Of a DNA stretch of 64,000 nt, positions 35,451-48,264 are shown in pieces. Numbering within the stretch: position 1 is the first letter of the stretch; each line of letters opens with the position of its first letter. The DNA is taken from assembly GCA_036852015.1 (NCBI GenBank), contig JAANDG010000304.1, positions 106,613 to 170,612 on the forward strand. The letters run 5' to 3'. The DNA is from Pelodera strongyloides. Lineage: Eukaryota; Nematoda; Chromadorea; Rhabditida; Rhabditidae. Under the pieces are notes generated by a model. It searched no databases. It had not been told where the DNA came from and saw nothing but the letters and a program-made list of their open reading frames with translations. The translations under genes and the position numbers were made by a program.

Positions 35451-37763
35451 TGAAGAAAATTCTAATTTACCTGATTACCCTACAATATTCAAAACATTAA
35501 TTGGCATTCTAATTAAGAAGAACGTGTGGGTCACAAACTACTACAATATTTGCACTACAATTTTTTTCACCAAATAGTGGCCAAAAGCCAAAAGCCAAGC
35601 GAAAAAATACGACATTCTGCGATTTTGACGCTGATTGCTGTACTGTCTTCCACGTCCAAATTTAATTTTTAGGTAACATTGTCAGAAGTTTCATGGTTTT
35701 CTTCACATAGACACGTACAAACATACACATCCCGTAACTCTTTTTTCACCAAGCGGTGTCGCTTTTATTTAGTGGCAGTTGAACAGATACCCATAAGGGC
35801 TGATTTATCGGTCTATTCCTGAGGATCGTGTTTCGAAAATAACTTCCACGTTTCGATACCGTAATATGCAGTTTCTGCCATCCGATTTGTGAAATTCTGA
35901 AGCTTTCTTATAGGAACACGAAAAAAAATCACTTTGAGCAAAAGTCTGCGAAAAGACTAGAAGAAAATTTGATTTTTTTTTATATGCACGGGCCTCTGTG
36001 CCTTTTGAGTTGGCTTTTTATCTGTGGCGATACTCCCCCCTTTGGGATGGCTTTTCCAGAAGAAATTATGATTTTTTTCATCCATATACAAATTTGCGGG
36101 TTGCTTTCTGCGTTCGTTTTTGGCGGGCCGCCCAGCGAAAATAATGGCGAACCGCCTGTCCACCTGCATGGCGGATGTGTCAATTGCATAATTTTAGCTA
36201 GGCGCTTCGCTGTTTTGCTACAAATAGTGTAGCATCCCCTCTCGCCGGAGAGACGCAGACAAGGGAGCATTAAACCACGCTATAAACTACACGTTAATAA
36301 TAAAACACATCACACAAATAAACCATATTCGTAACCAACAAAAGATGTGCGAATTCCTTTATAGAGTAAAATAATAAGCAAACACCAATAAAAGCACAAC
36401 GTTCAGTACAGAAGTTCCACGACATTGCTAAAAATTTGTGTCTCCTTCAACACTTACAATTAGCTAAATGCCTCTACCAATCAACCTAATGCAAACAAAA
36501 TAATCAACATTCTGAGCACAACTATCACAGTCCTACGTATACATATACCTAGCCTAAAATAGCCACTTCAGACCAGAAGTTAGAACAACAACCAAAATAA
36601 AAATACACAAAATCAACAAACAAGTGAAGCACACCTATCGTATCTAATTCTAGTCCAAATTAAATATCAATAAACTGAGAGTTGCGTAAGATTGCGGTAA
36701 ACGAATGTTATTGAATTTACAAAGTCTACTCCTAATGATCGGGACATCAAATAAAATGAGCATGAACACTAATAAACATGTCAATTTCGAGATCAGAGAG
36801 CTCACAAGAATGACTTAAGAAAGCATCTCTTTGAAACAGGAAACAGATAAGCAATTCTATCATACATAATGCAAAATTCAGAAGTGCGCCTTAATTTCGC
36901 CAAAGTGTGCCACATTGCGGAATAAACAAAACGTTCGCTTGCGCCGCGAGAGTGGCAAAATGCGCGCTGTAAAGGAAACTGGATACCCGAGCGTCGGTTG
37001 CGCCTTAACGACTTAATGGAGTGTCAAAATTGTGCACATTGGTAGAACTCACAAAATAAACTATTAAGCTACCATGAAAAAAAAACATAAACAAACCTTA
37101 TGCATATGGATATCCGCTAACTCTGTCCTCCGCCTGGTTCGTGGTTCGCTTATTTTGCTACGAACGAATTGTACACGCGAGAAGATATGTCGCCCATTGA
37201 AGACACCCTTTGTTTAAGTGAAATATACCCCAATCAGCGAAACCAAATATCACCAATAGCGAAGCACTTTCGCCAGCGAATTAGGCATGGAAATATTTTG
37301 CTGGCGGGTTCGCGGGTAGAAATATTTTAGCTGGGCTTCGCGGGTGCAAATTTTTAGCTGGCGACACATTGGTTGCGTATTTAGTAATTTTCTTTTGCTT
37401 TTATTGTAAGACGATGCGTGAATCAATTATTATGTTAGCTCTATTATTTATCTCTTGAAACGCATTAAGTGTCGTCCTCGATACCAAAACACGTGAAATT
37501 AGCATAAGCTCAAATACGAATTAACATACGAAACCAGACTTGTTTCGTATGTTAATTCGCATTTGAGCTGAACAGCCCAATCAGTTCATATCAGTTCGCT
37601 TCAGCACACGGGTGCACATTCGCTCTCTTCTCTTTAGTTATGCTTGTTATATAATAGTATGTTTCCCAACTTTATTTCGTCTTCTCTTTGAATGCTAAAG
37701 CGTTGTTACGCTCTGTTTCTCGTTTCTTTTATATTCTTTGTCATGTAATTTCCTATTGTTTAG
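35451..37763. other. intergenic region
   Basis: No exon chain. GC-rich patches near 36.1-36.25 kb and 36.89-37.0 kb resemble other repeat fragments of the window. A long hairpin lies at 37507-37569. Confidence 0.6.
37507..37569. repeat. 28-bp-arm hairpin with a 7-base loop
   Basis: Arms 37507-37534 and 37542-37569 are inverted repeats with a single mismatch (A:C in plus-strand RNA, G:U in minus-strand RNA). Loop CAGACTT. It could be a folded RNA precursor or a relic of a very short transposon. Confidence 0.9.
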
Positions 37764-37801
37764 GTCTGATCTACCATCTGTCAAGGGTGCTCGATCATCA
37801 T

Positions 37802-37866
37802 CGGTTAGTGCAGTGTCATCATCGGGCTTGCGCCTGCTAACAAGAAGGCCATGAGGTTCGATTCCA
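37802..37866 (+). mobile_element. tRNA-like A/B box pair
   Basis: CGGTTAGTGCAGTG (37802-37815) resembles an A box and GAGGTTCGATTCC (37853-37865) is a strong B box. The spacing is long, and no acceptor stem closes. It overlaps the first candidate exon of the unrecognised gene, which may therefore be repeat-derived. Confidence 0.4.
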
Positions 37867-38323
37867 CCGTACGGTGCTCAGTCACCAGTGACAGTGGTAC
37901 CGTGCCGAAACACAAACCAGGACGTCAAGGCGCCGCTCAGGTACAATATCCATCTCATTATGATTTTCTTTGCTTCATGAAGGTGTAGATCACTTGCTTT
38001 GTTTATTTTGCCATTTACTTTGGACTGAACTCGGCTTTACTTACATTTACTGTATCTGGTCATTTAGGTCTTCGGCTTGCGTGCTCGAGAGCGCTTTATC
38101 AAGAAGACCCTGGCAAGACGAGGACCAGATCCAGCAGTGCGTCTTCCATCCACTCCACGAGGTCGATTTCGTCCAGCTTGCCGATAGCTTCCAGAACGTC
38201 GTTGTCGTCGTTGAGTACACCCGCGGAGAGATCAAGGACAACGGACACACAACGGTGGGCTTGTTTCAAGTATAGCGCGGCTATATAATTGTAGAATTAC
38301 TGCTTTGTGAGGCACCCCAAGTT

Positions 38324-38471
38324 TTAAAGCGAAATACCTTCAACAGAACTGTTGCACGCTTATGCTAATTTACTCGAAATTAGAACGATTTGTTTTATCG
38401 TAATTTATGCTCATTAGCAAAAGCTGCATTGGAAGCTCGTGCTTTCAAAAACCGGCAGGTATTTCGTTTAA
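38324..38471. mobile_element. MITE family A copy, internally deleted
   Basis: Left TTAAAGCGAAATACC then diverged; right AAAACCGGCAGGTATTTCG followed by TTTAAA. Shorter than the typical 175-190 bp. Confidence 0.75.
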
Positions 38472-38826
38472 ATGTCTACATCAACGTTTCATTGCGCTAC
38501 TCTCATTATGTGGTGTGCACTCTGACTTCGCACCACATCAATAGTAATGTTTTTTTTTACCCCAACTCTTTTTTTTTTGGAAGATTAGTTCTTGAAAGTG
38601 AATTGGTTTATTTTTGCATGAGCTGTCCTGTTCTGGCCTTCATACCACCCCTAACAGTATTCTTAGCGCGCCTCTTTAGCCATAGTGGTAGTATTACAGT
38701 ATACCCGGTGCCGCCTAATTTTTGTTTTCCAGTGCTCCACGAGATTCTAGTTTCCTGCGCCTACTTACCTTGAAGTATCTTTTCTTTAGAACATTTAGTT
38801 TTTCTTTTTTAAAAATATACCTGTCG

Positions 38827-39284
38827 TCTAATGCCCTACATAGATCACGCATTGAAATGGGTACCACAATTGTTTGGACCGCTCTAATTCCTGTGTGCAG
38901 AGGTGCGCGAGTACCGTAGTGCGCGAGTACCGCAGTGCGTGAGTACCGCAGTGCGATAGTCACTGCGCGAGTACCGCATTGTGCGAGTACCGCACTGCGC
39001 GAGTACCGCATTGCACGTGTACCGCAGTGCGTAGGTACCGTAGTGCGCGAGTACCGCTGTGCGTGAGTACCGCAGTGCGACAGTCACTGCGAGAGTACCG
39101 CATTGCGCGAGTACCGCATTGCGTGATTTCCGCACTGCGCCAAAACTTCGACAAAACAATTGTGCTCTCGTTTTATTACGTGCCCCGTGTGGCGCGCGCT
39201 ACAGCGGCTCCGAATTGACCGGGTGTTTCCGAGCGAGCGATCTGGAGCAGTTGGGGCGCGAGATCTAATTAGGGCATTAGATTA
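38827..39284. mobile_element. inverted-repeat element carrying a minisatellite
   Basis: Left end TCTAATGCCCTACATAGATC (from 38827) and the right end, read in reverse, TCTAATGCCCTAATTAGATC (to about 39284) match at all but two of 20 positions. Between them, 38899-39140 is a degenerate array of a roughly 16-bp unit, GTGCGCGAGTACCGCA. No coding capacity. Confidence 0.75.
38899..39140. repeat. 16-bp minisatellite (GTGCGCGAGTACCGCA)
   Basis: About 14 imperfect units in a row, with higher-order repeats including AGTCACTGCG. Lies inside the inverted-repeat element. Long open frames on the minus strand here are repeat artefacts. Confidence 0.9.
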
Positions 39285-39644
39285 CTTATGTGTTTGATTT
39301 TTGACGGACTAAGACTCGGAAAACATGGAAAACAAGCTGTTTAGCTCTTTTATTTGTTTAGTAGTCTGCGACCATGAATATTTTAGGAGAACTGGACCAT
39401 GTTGGCAATTGCATAATTGAGACGTTGCGGTTGGACTGTTTGGAGTGCTTGGTTATGTAGCTAATTAGATGATTATGAGTCTTAGTAGATTACAGTAGGT
39501 TAGAGTTTTTGCGATTCAAGTATTTTATTGTTTTTTTTTCTTTTCTTTGCAACGTTTAGGAGACTTCGTTGGTAAATGGCCAACGAACCTGACGGGCTTT
39601 AACGAAGACTATCAATGAAAGACTGTTGGAACCGCTACAAAGAC

Positions 39645-39745
39645 CACGGACTGGGACCATGGACCAACGAGCTGGGACCGTGGGCCATGGACTGGGACCG
39701 TGGACCATGGACTGGGACCGTGGACTGGACCATGGACTTGGACTG
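39645..39745. repeat. GGACCATGGACTGGGACCGT tandem repeat
   Basis: Alternating GGACCATGGACT and GGGACCGTGGAC words, imperfect, in an intron of the unrecognised gene. Confidence 0.8.
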
Positions 39746-42450
39746 GTACCGGTCGTCTACTTGCTTGGAAGCCATAGTCCAACAAGCTTGACTTCATGCT
39801 TGAGCTTGAAATGCGGCTCTCCAAGATAATAAAAGGTATGTTGAGGCAGTTTTGAGACGCCACGACAAGATCTAGTTCGTGAATCTCTCTCTCACTATCT
39901 TCTGTATTTCTCTGTCCCTCTCTCTCTCGCCTCCCTCTCGTATATTCCTAAACCCTAAAAATAAAACTAAACTAAACATTAAATTTACAATTCAGGGTTC
40001 TGCATCATGTGGGAGTGGCACGGATGGAGGATTATGACAAACAACGCCGAGTCGAGGTCAATTACATCGAGTGCAATGCCGTAGCACTCGTCGTCTTCAA
40101 CAAGGCCCAGGGTGCGCTCGAGAACTATGGACACCTCGGTGAGTTCTGTCAAGCATAGCTAGGGCTCACTATCTTTCCCATATGTCCCTTCGCTCTACCT
40201 ATATGTCCTTTCTCTACCTCTCACTTCTCGATGTCGTCTTCTAATTTCTTTCTGCCTTTCTCTTGCTCCCTTTCTCTTGGGTTTTCCTCAAAAGCAGACT
40301 AATCGTAAATTTGAGGTTTAGGGTGATTGTCTCATTTGTTTTCGGGACTGACGGATGATGGAGTCCATGACTGCAGGACGCCTTGTCGAGGAGCCAGAAG
40401 TCGTCAGCAGGTGCTTCACGCCTTCACGCTGTCCCATGGCCGTCGAGGAAGTCGCCTTGGTGGAAATCGGCGTAACCGTGGACGTCAGTGGCCTACAGAC
40501 ACTGACATGAAGCACAACGTTGGATTGGGAAGTGCACGGCAGTTTAAAGTTTAAAGAAACGATATCGACTGTGTATGCATCAAGATCTCTCTCATTAGTG
40601 CTGCCTGCTCTCTTGGTTGCTCTGAAAGACAAACTAACCATATGACCCATTTGATGACCAACTCGTTATCTCTTCGCCAATTTTCATCGAAATCGGTCAT
40701 CAGAACGTCACCAAATGGTTACGAACCAGTCACGAACCAGTGACTGGCATTTTTTTCGGTAAAACTTTGGTGGCAAACGACGGTTTTTCTGTATTTTTGG
40801 TGTTTCGTTTCAATGCAATATTTAATATAATATTTAGGTTGTCTATGTCAATTGTTCTCCGCTCCATGTTAGAAGATGTTGACTCTGTATGGTATGGCGA
40901 CGATGAAAAGCCTCCTACAAAGCGAGCTCCACGGCTCCGACGTCCTCCAGGACATGGTGCTCGAGATCGTTCTCGAGGGATGCTCATGGCTCAAGGATCT
41001 ACGGACTTCTGGGTGGGCTATTCCATATACAACAAGGGTTAAAATGCGCAACTTGTTGATAACTTTTTGCTGACTCTGCTATTTATATGTTTTACTGAAT
41101 TCACGCATAGCCAGAATCGAGAAATACTTACTTACCGAGAAAAAAATAAGTGAAACATCGCGAAAATCCACTTGGACTATATATGCATACCCGTGTCTCA
41201 TTCTGACTCTCTTTTATCCTCCCTCCCCTCCTCCCTGCGTGTCATTTGGTCATTTCTTTACCATTTTATTTTTCTTTTTTTTCAGGCCAGGAGCGATCTT
41301 CCGGATCTCGTGGCTCTAGCGTGCTCACCAAAATCAAAATCTAACTGATCGTACGAGTGAGCCGTTCTGGTCCTAGTCTGAAGATGTCGGACTGGTTCTG
41401 GTGGACATCTGAAGCTCGCCGTCTATTCTAGTGAAGGACGAGGACTGCGCTACAACGTTATCTGAGCTCGCGCGTCTCGAACTCGAACTTGCATGTAAGT
41501 TCATCTAAATCCCGTACCAGATCGTACCACTTACCGTGTACCTAAATCGCTATGATATGTGGTTGTTTGTTGAGCTCATGCTCGATAAACTCTGCTCCGC
41601 AGGCGCGCAGCGTGGAAATTGATAGCTGCGATAAAAAACTGCAAATTTGCATTGAAAAACTCGAAACAGAGAGAAACAAGCCCCGCCCTCGTTCCTGCGT
41701 CCCCGCCTTTCCCACGGCAAGACCAACTTTTTCCCGCGGACGCGGTTATGCACTTTTGCGCTGTGCGCCTGAGAACTTAGTACGTTACACTGTTCCTTTA
41801 TCCCTATACTGATGTCATGTTTCTCCGCTCTATTTTGTTGGGCCACTTGGAAATAATATTCCATTTCTTTCAGTTCTGACGTTCTACACCTGCGAATTGT
41901 GAAATCCAAGTGGTGTCGAGGGATGTCGCGAAACGTCGAGAGACCTCGCAGTTGCCTACTTCTACACAATCTTTGAAAATTGTTTCATGCTTCTTTGTTG
42001 ATTCCACACCATTGATGATGATGTTGTGTGGATGTGTTGAGATTTTGCATGTGTCGTGCCTGTGTGTGTTCCCCTCCTCAGAATAAAGATTAATAGAGGA
42101 GGGTGAGCGTAGACGTATAGTATGTGTTTGTTGATGTACTGATGCGATTCTGTGTTCCATGATATTTTGTTTCCGAGCTCGGCTCAACTATTTTTTTCCT
42201 GATCTTTCTCAGCCGAGCGAGTTGTTGGAGAATACTACTGGGAAAATAGCCCGAACAAGCTCGGAAAGGTCTAGTTTCTCGGACGAAACTGGGAAAACAT
42301 TCAGGGAGCTATTATATGTATGTTTATTGTTCTTCCAGTGAATCTGTTGCCTGCGGACGAGGACCTACAGCTATGTTGGTGATCTGCGTGGCATACTGTC
42401 ATTATGTCATTGTCATATTGTCATACTGTTATTCTGTTATTGTCATATTG

Positions 42451-42630
42451 TTATTAGGTATACTGTCATACTGTTATAGGTTATAGGTATACTGTTATTA
42501 GGTATACTGTTATTAGGTATACTGTTATTAGGTATACTGTTATTAGGTATACCGTTATTAGGTATACTGTTATTAGGGATACTGTTATTAGGTATACTGT
42601 TATTAGGTATACTGTTATTAGGTGTACTGT
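42451..42630. repeat. 15-bp minisatellite (GTTATTAGGTATACT)
   Basis: About ten units with rare substitutions (ACC for ACT, GGG for GGT, GTG for GTA). Preceded by less regular TGTCATACTGTTAT words. The 91-residue VYLIT-repeat frame on the minus strand is this repeat translated. Confidence 0.95.
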
Positions 42631-45589
42631 CACAACAGAATGTGCATTTGTCAGAAACTGCCCGAGTCCGGCTAACATTGAGCTAGCTGTAAGTTGACTT
42701 GCAGGCGCACTTTTTTCTCCGTTCAGTATCTGAGTTTCGCGTTGGCTCTGGCACATAACTGGTGAAAGCCGCGTTGACAGCCAACACTCACTACATTTCC
42801 GGTCAGAAGGAACATTGCATTATTATCCGAATAATATGTAGAACATAATGCCGGAAGACATAACAAAAAAAGCTTGTTTCACAGAGTAATTCATCGCGGA
42901 AAAAAACTCAAAACACGTATATAAAAGGTACAAAAGGGTGACCACATCCCCTTAAATCACAGGATTATACATGCAATCCTTCTTTTTACATATTGTTTCA
43001 CCGCCTATTCATACAGGTGTGACAATATTTCTTTCATGAACTCTCCCACTCCCGTGAAATAGACTAGATACAATAACCATGATGACCTCCCGGGGTCGGA
43101 ATTTGTCAGTTTCTCCCCGGAAGGTGTGCTCCCATCCCTGGGGAGGGCGTCCCCCAGGTGTCCCATCGATTCCCCTCCACCTTTCTACCCTCCCCAGTCT
43201 CCTTGATCTCTCGTCTTCACCTTTATTTGTTCAATACAAATCTACCAGGCCACAGTCCCTCTCTAGCTGTCAGCACGCTCACAGTAATTGCACTGTTATC
43301 TCCGTCTCTCGTCGACTCATCCGCCCTGCCCCTCTCACTCTCTCATCCCACGTACAGCCCATTAAGGAGCCCGAACGGTTATAGTATTGTACTTCTTTTC
43401 GGTATTTATATTCGAGCCTCTTTGAACTTTGCACCCATATATGATACATCGTGCCGCATGATCATACAACATACAGTACGAGTTCGAAAGCGTGTTTTAG
43501 AAAAGGCCTCTAATGTTATTATGCTATTTATGCATTTATACTCATGGGCCATGGACCATGGATGCATGTTGAATACCCATGAACCCATCTTAAACGACAG
43601 TGTAATTTATTCATAACATCATATCGAAAACACATCTCTAAATTTGAAGCTCATCGTCAAAAATATTTTCTCAAATCTACAGTTTATATGGTGCCTATTT
43701 TCTTTCAGATATTTTTAAACTGTAAAGATTTTTCGTGTTATTTTCTAGAATATTTAAGTGGTTTAAATCCGATTGTTTACATCCGAAACCTAATAAACTT
43801 CACGTAAATGGGTGTCTCTTGAGATGGTCTATTTCTCTGATTGTCCCTCCTCCAATCGTATAACTCTAATTTTATTCCCCAGATTCAAGAAACAGTTGCA
43901 ATTTCGAGAAAGGAATAGAAGAAAACAAGTTGAAGTTTGTTAGTCTGGTGTTTAAACTCGGTTGGTGGTTACAACAAATGTGTATTTCTCTCCTCAGCGT
44001 AAAATTAACACACCACTGAGCCTAAATGCATTTGTTGCTAAAAGAGTGCAAAAACCAAAATGGATTTAGTCGGACTATTTTTGAGCGTTTTGGGGTTAAT
44101 TGCTCTTCACGCAAAATGATTTACAAAAAACGCGGCGCGTTTCGTTTTGCTATTAAAGATAAATTTTGCACTGGAAATGAAATTGAAATTCGCGATTTCG
44201 CTTTTGAAATTCATGTCTGGTTTCTGTTTATTGATTATGTAAAAGATAAAATATCCTGAACTTTTCTTCGTTCCATTTTTGGCCTAGCTATTTGTAAGGT
44301 TCTGAGTTCTAACCGTAGCAAAAGATTTTTCTGCCAACCATAACGCCAGCAGTAAGGTCGTTCGTCGCTAATTGTCTAATTATCTTTCTAATTAATAAGA
44401 GCCTTAATTACTACCGGGATTGAGCATATCACGTCGAGAGTTTATAAGGGTGATTTCGATGTAAGAAACGTCTCAAACCAGGATCTTCGATATAAATCTC
44501 ACGTAGAAAAAGTGTGCGGGAAAACAAAGCGAACAGATGCTAAACGAGATCACTTTTAGAAATAAAAGCATCTTTTATCCTGTTGTTCACTAATGAACTT
44601 CTTTTTATAAATTCTCCTTAGCTTAATACTGTATTAACTATGCGGGCCAGATCGTGAATATTTAATAAATTGCCAGAGAGGTTGCAAAATATGTTTAGTA
44701 ACCGCTTCTTTGGTAATTTTTATGTCACACGATGGTTTGTGTGAAATTTTCTCCTTCGAACTCAATATTTTGATAATGGAATAGATTTTGCCTACGTAAA
44801 CAGAATCCTTACAAAATTTGACGCAAACTTGACGCATCAAAAGCGAGCCTTGAATTTGCCTGGTGTGCATAAACTTATTTTATTGAGTACTTTATGACGA
44901 TTTATTTCCGAACCTGTGTAAGTGCATTGCTATATAGCAATAGAAAGTGGCACTTCAAGACTGACCTGTTTGCGTTTGTGACCATTTTTCTAAACTTCTC
45001 TGTGTACCCTCGTCAAACTACGCCTACGCGCGCCCTCTAATTATGGCTTTTTAGACAGTTCATGGAGCGCTGCGAAAAAAATAGGTGTGCCAAACGTTCG
45101 CCGCGCACTTTGCACAGCATGCGCCACACACTCTTCGGGTTCACTGCATATTATTGTGTCGGGATAACCCAGCAAAGATACACACTTCTTTGGAACTGCG
45201 TAGTTTTCCCATTTTCGTCCAAGTTTTCCAGTCTTTTTGTGCCAGGTTCTCGCCGCGCGCAACTCGAATTTCATTTTTATCAGTGTGCCTTCATTGATCT
45301 GTGCTTCTCTGGCTCTTCCTTCCTTTTTTCACTCTCCATGACTCAATATCAATATGCATTTCAATGAATCAAACCCTTTTCCAATATCCGATTCTGATTT
45401 TGGACGAAATACCACAATTCAGCATGGGAATATACATAGTATAAGCACTATTCTATTCGTTTATAGCGAATTCAATCTCCATTGAACATTTATTATAGTT
45501 TTTAACGTGTATAATGCAGCGATTGGTTTATCGCTTTTGAAAAGCAAGATCAAGTTGATTTAGTTTACGTTGGTACGGGTGCGGGGGTT

Positions 45590-45730
45590 ATGTGGTTTCC
45601 AAGTATGCTGAAAATTTACAGTATTTTTGAACTACATGAGGATATTTTTTAATTTTTCATATTAATATATGAAGGTTTCGTGCAGAAATACGGTAGTATG
45701 ACAGAATTTTTGGGATATCGGAAACCCCAT
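45590..45730. mobile_element. MITE family B copy 2
   Basis: Left ATGTGGTTTCCAAGTAT and right ATATCGGAAACCCCAT are inverted repeats, and the interior matches copy 1 (17198-17356) including AGAATTTTTGGGATA. Confidence 0.8.
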
Positions 45731-47021
45731 AATGCTTGTAAAATTTAGCTTTAGAGAACCCTCAAATTAAAACATTGATGTTATAAGTATATTACTTTAT
45801 CAATCTCGTAATTTTATACTTCACGTTTGCCAAGATATTTCATATGTTCTGCCTTATATGCATTTCTTCACGAATACATGTCCCGTGGAAAGCCTACAAA
45901 GTTCATATAAAAATGTGTGAAACGAGTAAAATTTCCCGATAATGCTTGTATTATTTGAGTTTTATCTTACGGTACTTCGGTCATTTTGATGACCTTCAAA
46001 ACAGAATTTGCATTTAAACCAAGCACTATTTCCATTTTAATCAACGGCTTCCTATATAACACAGCAGAAACTACGGATATATAAAAGAAGAGAGATGATT
46101 CGCTTAATTTCATAGTCTTTAACAGCCTAATATCACGACCACAATGGAAGCCTTACACATGTTCAGGGCAAGGTTTCACTATTTTTAGATTTTGAATTAG
46201 AGAATGTAAACAGTTTTTTTGTGTAAAAGGTAATAATCCCCAGTTTTACGAGCCCAATGAACGTCTTGTTTCAACCAATATTGTACTTGTCGTTTTTATC
46301 AATAAACCTTTATATTTTCACTTTCTAATTAATGGACTGAGCACAAGGTTTGGACACGTAAAGTACAGTTTTATTTTCACCCTGGCCAAAAGTAATATCA
46401 CAAGTGTGATTTTCAATTTTCTCCTTGACAACGGGAATAATTCTGAATAAATAAATAGTAAACTTTGATGCATGTTCCTAACTCAAATCTTAATAAGTGT
46501 ATAATATCCAATTTCCGGATAAAATTAGCCAATAATGATAATCTATATTTTTTACTCAAAGTGTGCCAGAGATCATGATGCTATGGAATATTTGGTGGTT
46601 TTTAGAGACTTCAGTTTTCACATCATAAAATGCGCAAATTGTAAATAAACTTTTCCAACTCTGAGTAATAAATAATTCTTGGAACATATCAGATTACGTC
46701 TCGTAAACCTTGATTTCAAACGCTTAATTTGTTTTGATACACGTACTTTTACAGTGTTTCGATCGATATAATATAATCACTAGTTTGTAATCAGTTCTTA
46801 TCTCCGAACACTCAAATTATGATGTGTGTTTCATGTTTGCGTTCTTAATAAAGACCATTTGTGTACTAGTATTATATATATATGGAAATTTTTTCAATTG
46901 TAGAAAGTGTCTACCTCTGACAGAAACAGATTTCTCAAACAAATCTCCACACATCAATTTAGAGATCTCAAATATTACTCATTCACTCTTGTTCCTGTAG
47001 TCTTGTAGTTTGAGAGTGACA

Positions 47022-47204
47022 TTAAAGCGAATACCGGCCGGTTTTTGAAACGCACCTCAAGTACTTGCATTCCTATGTATTTATGCAACGTGGGGTCTAA
47101 TTGGGGTCTAGTTTTTATTTTAATTTTTTTTTCATTTGCATATGCTGCATAGGAAAGCAGGTGTACGCAATGCGTTTCAAAAACCGGCCGGTATTTCGCT
47201 TTAA
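47022..47204. mobile_element. MITE family A copy, GGGGTCTAATT core
   Basis: Left TTAAAGCGAATACCGGCCGG, right CCGGCCGGTATTTCGCTTTA plus A. The interior carries CGTGGGGTCTAATTGGGGTC, shared with copies at 48342 and 57991. Confidence 0.9.
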
Positions 47205-47666
47205 CCCCCACTTATTGTAGAATGAAACCTACATACAACAGCAGCTCAGTTTTCCCCCACGTGCGATCTATATTAACAAACTTTGATAACACGACATTAC
47301 TTTCGTTTTAAACTTTTGGAATATAAGTTCTAAAAACCGAAAACCAATTTTAAACCGTGCTGGTCCTCGGGCGTGTACTTTCATTAATTCATTATTCATA
47401 ATTTTAGCTGAACGAATTATTAGTAGAATTCTTAACAAATCAATTCAAAGTTCTTATTGCGCATACTGTACGAATTGTACTCTGAAAATCAAAGATAGTC
47501 AGTTGATTTTCAATGGTCTATGTAGTTTTTTCCCAGCCCGACAGCTTGTCCTATGTGTTTCTCAAAATGACCATGTAACTCAGGGCAACATAAGTCTGCC
47601 TTTTCACTTTCTGAATTTTAGAATATGGCACTTCGGACCCTGTACAGATCACAATAATTTTCTTTC

Positions 47667-47792
47667 AAGCGGTATAACACGTGGTTTGTATCCAATTCCG
47701 TGTCGGAGAGACGCTTAATGACACAGAAATTTGCATATAAGATATGAGAATAAAATTTTCCGGTACCCTTCTGAACCACGTGTCACACCGCT
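47667..47792. mobile_element. MITE family D copy
   Basis: Left AAGCGGTATAACACGTGGTT, right AACCACGTGTCACACCGCT, a clear inverted pair about 125 bp apart. Confidence 0.75.
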
Positions 47793-47910
47793 GACATATG
47801 TTTAATTATCCATGTGCTGATTGTGAAACTTTGAATTGCGAGCATTACACATATTTTAAGAAAAGTTTCAGTACTTTGTACGTATATTTTATAAGAAGTT
47901 TCACAACTCT

Positions 47911-47980
47911 CTCTAATCTCTCTCTCTGTCTCATCTCTCTCTCTGTCTCATCTCTCTCTCTCTCTCTCTCTCTCTCTGTT
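47911..47980. repeat. CT microsatellite
   Basis: TCTCTCTCTGTCTCA units then (TC)n. About 290 bp upstream of the hexosaminidase start. Confidence 0.9.
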
Positions 47981-48264
47981 ATTTTATTTCTGTCTTCTAG
48001 GCTAGGATTATAATATGTATGAAAACGTCAGAATAGACGATATACGTTGATCTTCTGAAAAGAATAAAAAATGGAGAAATCCTTCCGAAACGATTCTTTA
48101 TGGGACGGAAATTATGTTTCATAATATTGTTCACAAATTAACCATCAGTTGTTTCACATCCCTTCTGTCAACTTTTGCTCGTTGTCTCTGAAACTTGAAT
48201 CGTGACAAATCAATAATATTATTTAATAATAATTATATATAATTATTGTATTTCAGATGTCGTA

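Larger units (their letters stand above)
37764..41348 (+). pseudogene. GC-rich exon series of an unrecognised gene, possibly decayed
   Basis: Candidate exons with good splice sites: 37764-37940, 38068-38254, 39996-40138, 40377-40483, 40873-41037, 41286-41348. They are GC-rich against AT-rich introns, which argues for real exons. From 38068 onward one frame stays open through all joins and ends at a TGA at 41348; it includes LHHVGVARMEDYDKQRRVEV and SLLQSELHGSDVLQDMVLEI. The upstream exon cannot be joined in that frame without a stop (TGA near 37890), and other frames are also open in several exons. I recognise no family. Either the 5' exon is wrong, the gene has decayed, or alternative frames are used. 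Confidence 0.35.
41349..48264. other. intergenic region, 6.9 kb
   Basis: No exon chain recognised. Holds a 15-bp minisatellite (42.4-42.63 kb), GC-rich patches (43.08-43.37 kb, 45.04-45.26 kb), MITE family B copy 2, MITE family A copy, a CACGTG-type MITE, and a CT microsatellite. The remainder is AT-rich. Confidence 0.6.

Noticed and set aside
39612..39863. Pro/Val/His-Gly repeat frame on the minus strand
   Set aside because: A translated tandem DNA repeat, with no splice partners.
42481..42756. VYLIT-repeat frame on the minus strand
   Set aside because: A translated 15-bp minisatellite.
43079..43616. overlapping frames of 101 and 152 residues on the plus strand
   Set aside because: They read through a GC/pyrimidine-rich patch with no motif and no consistent exon structure.
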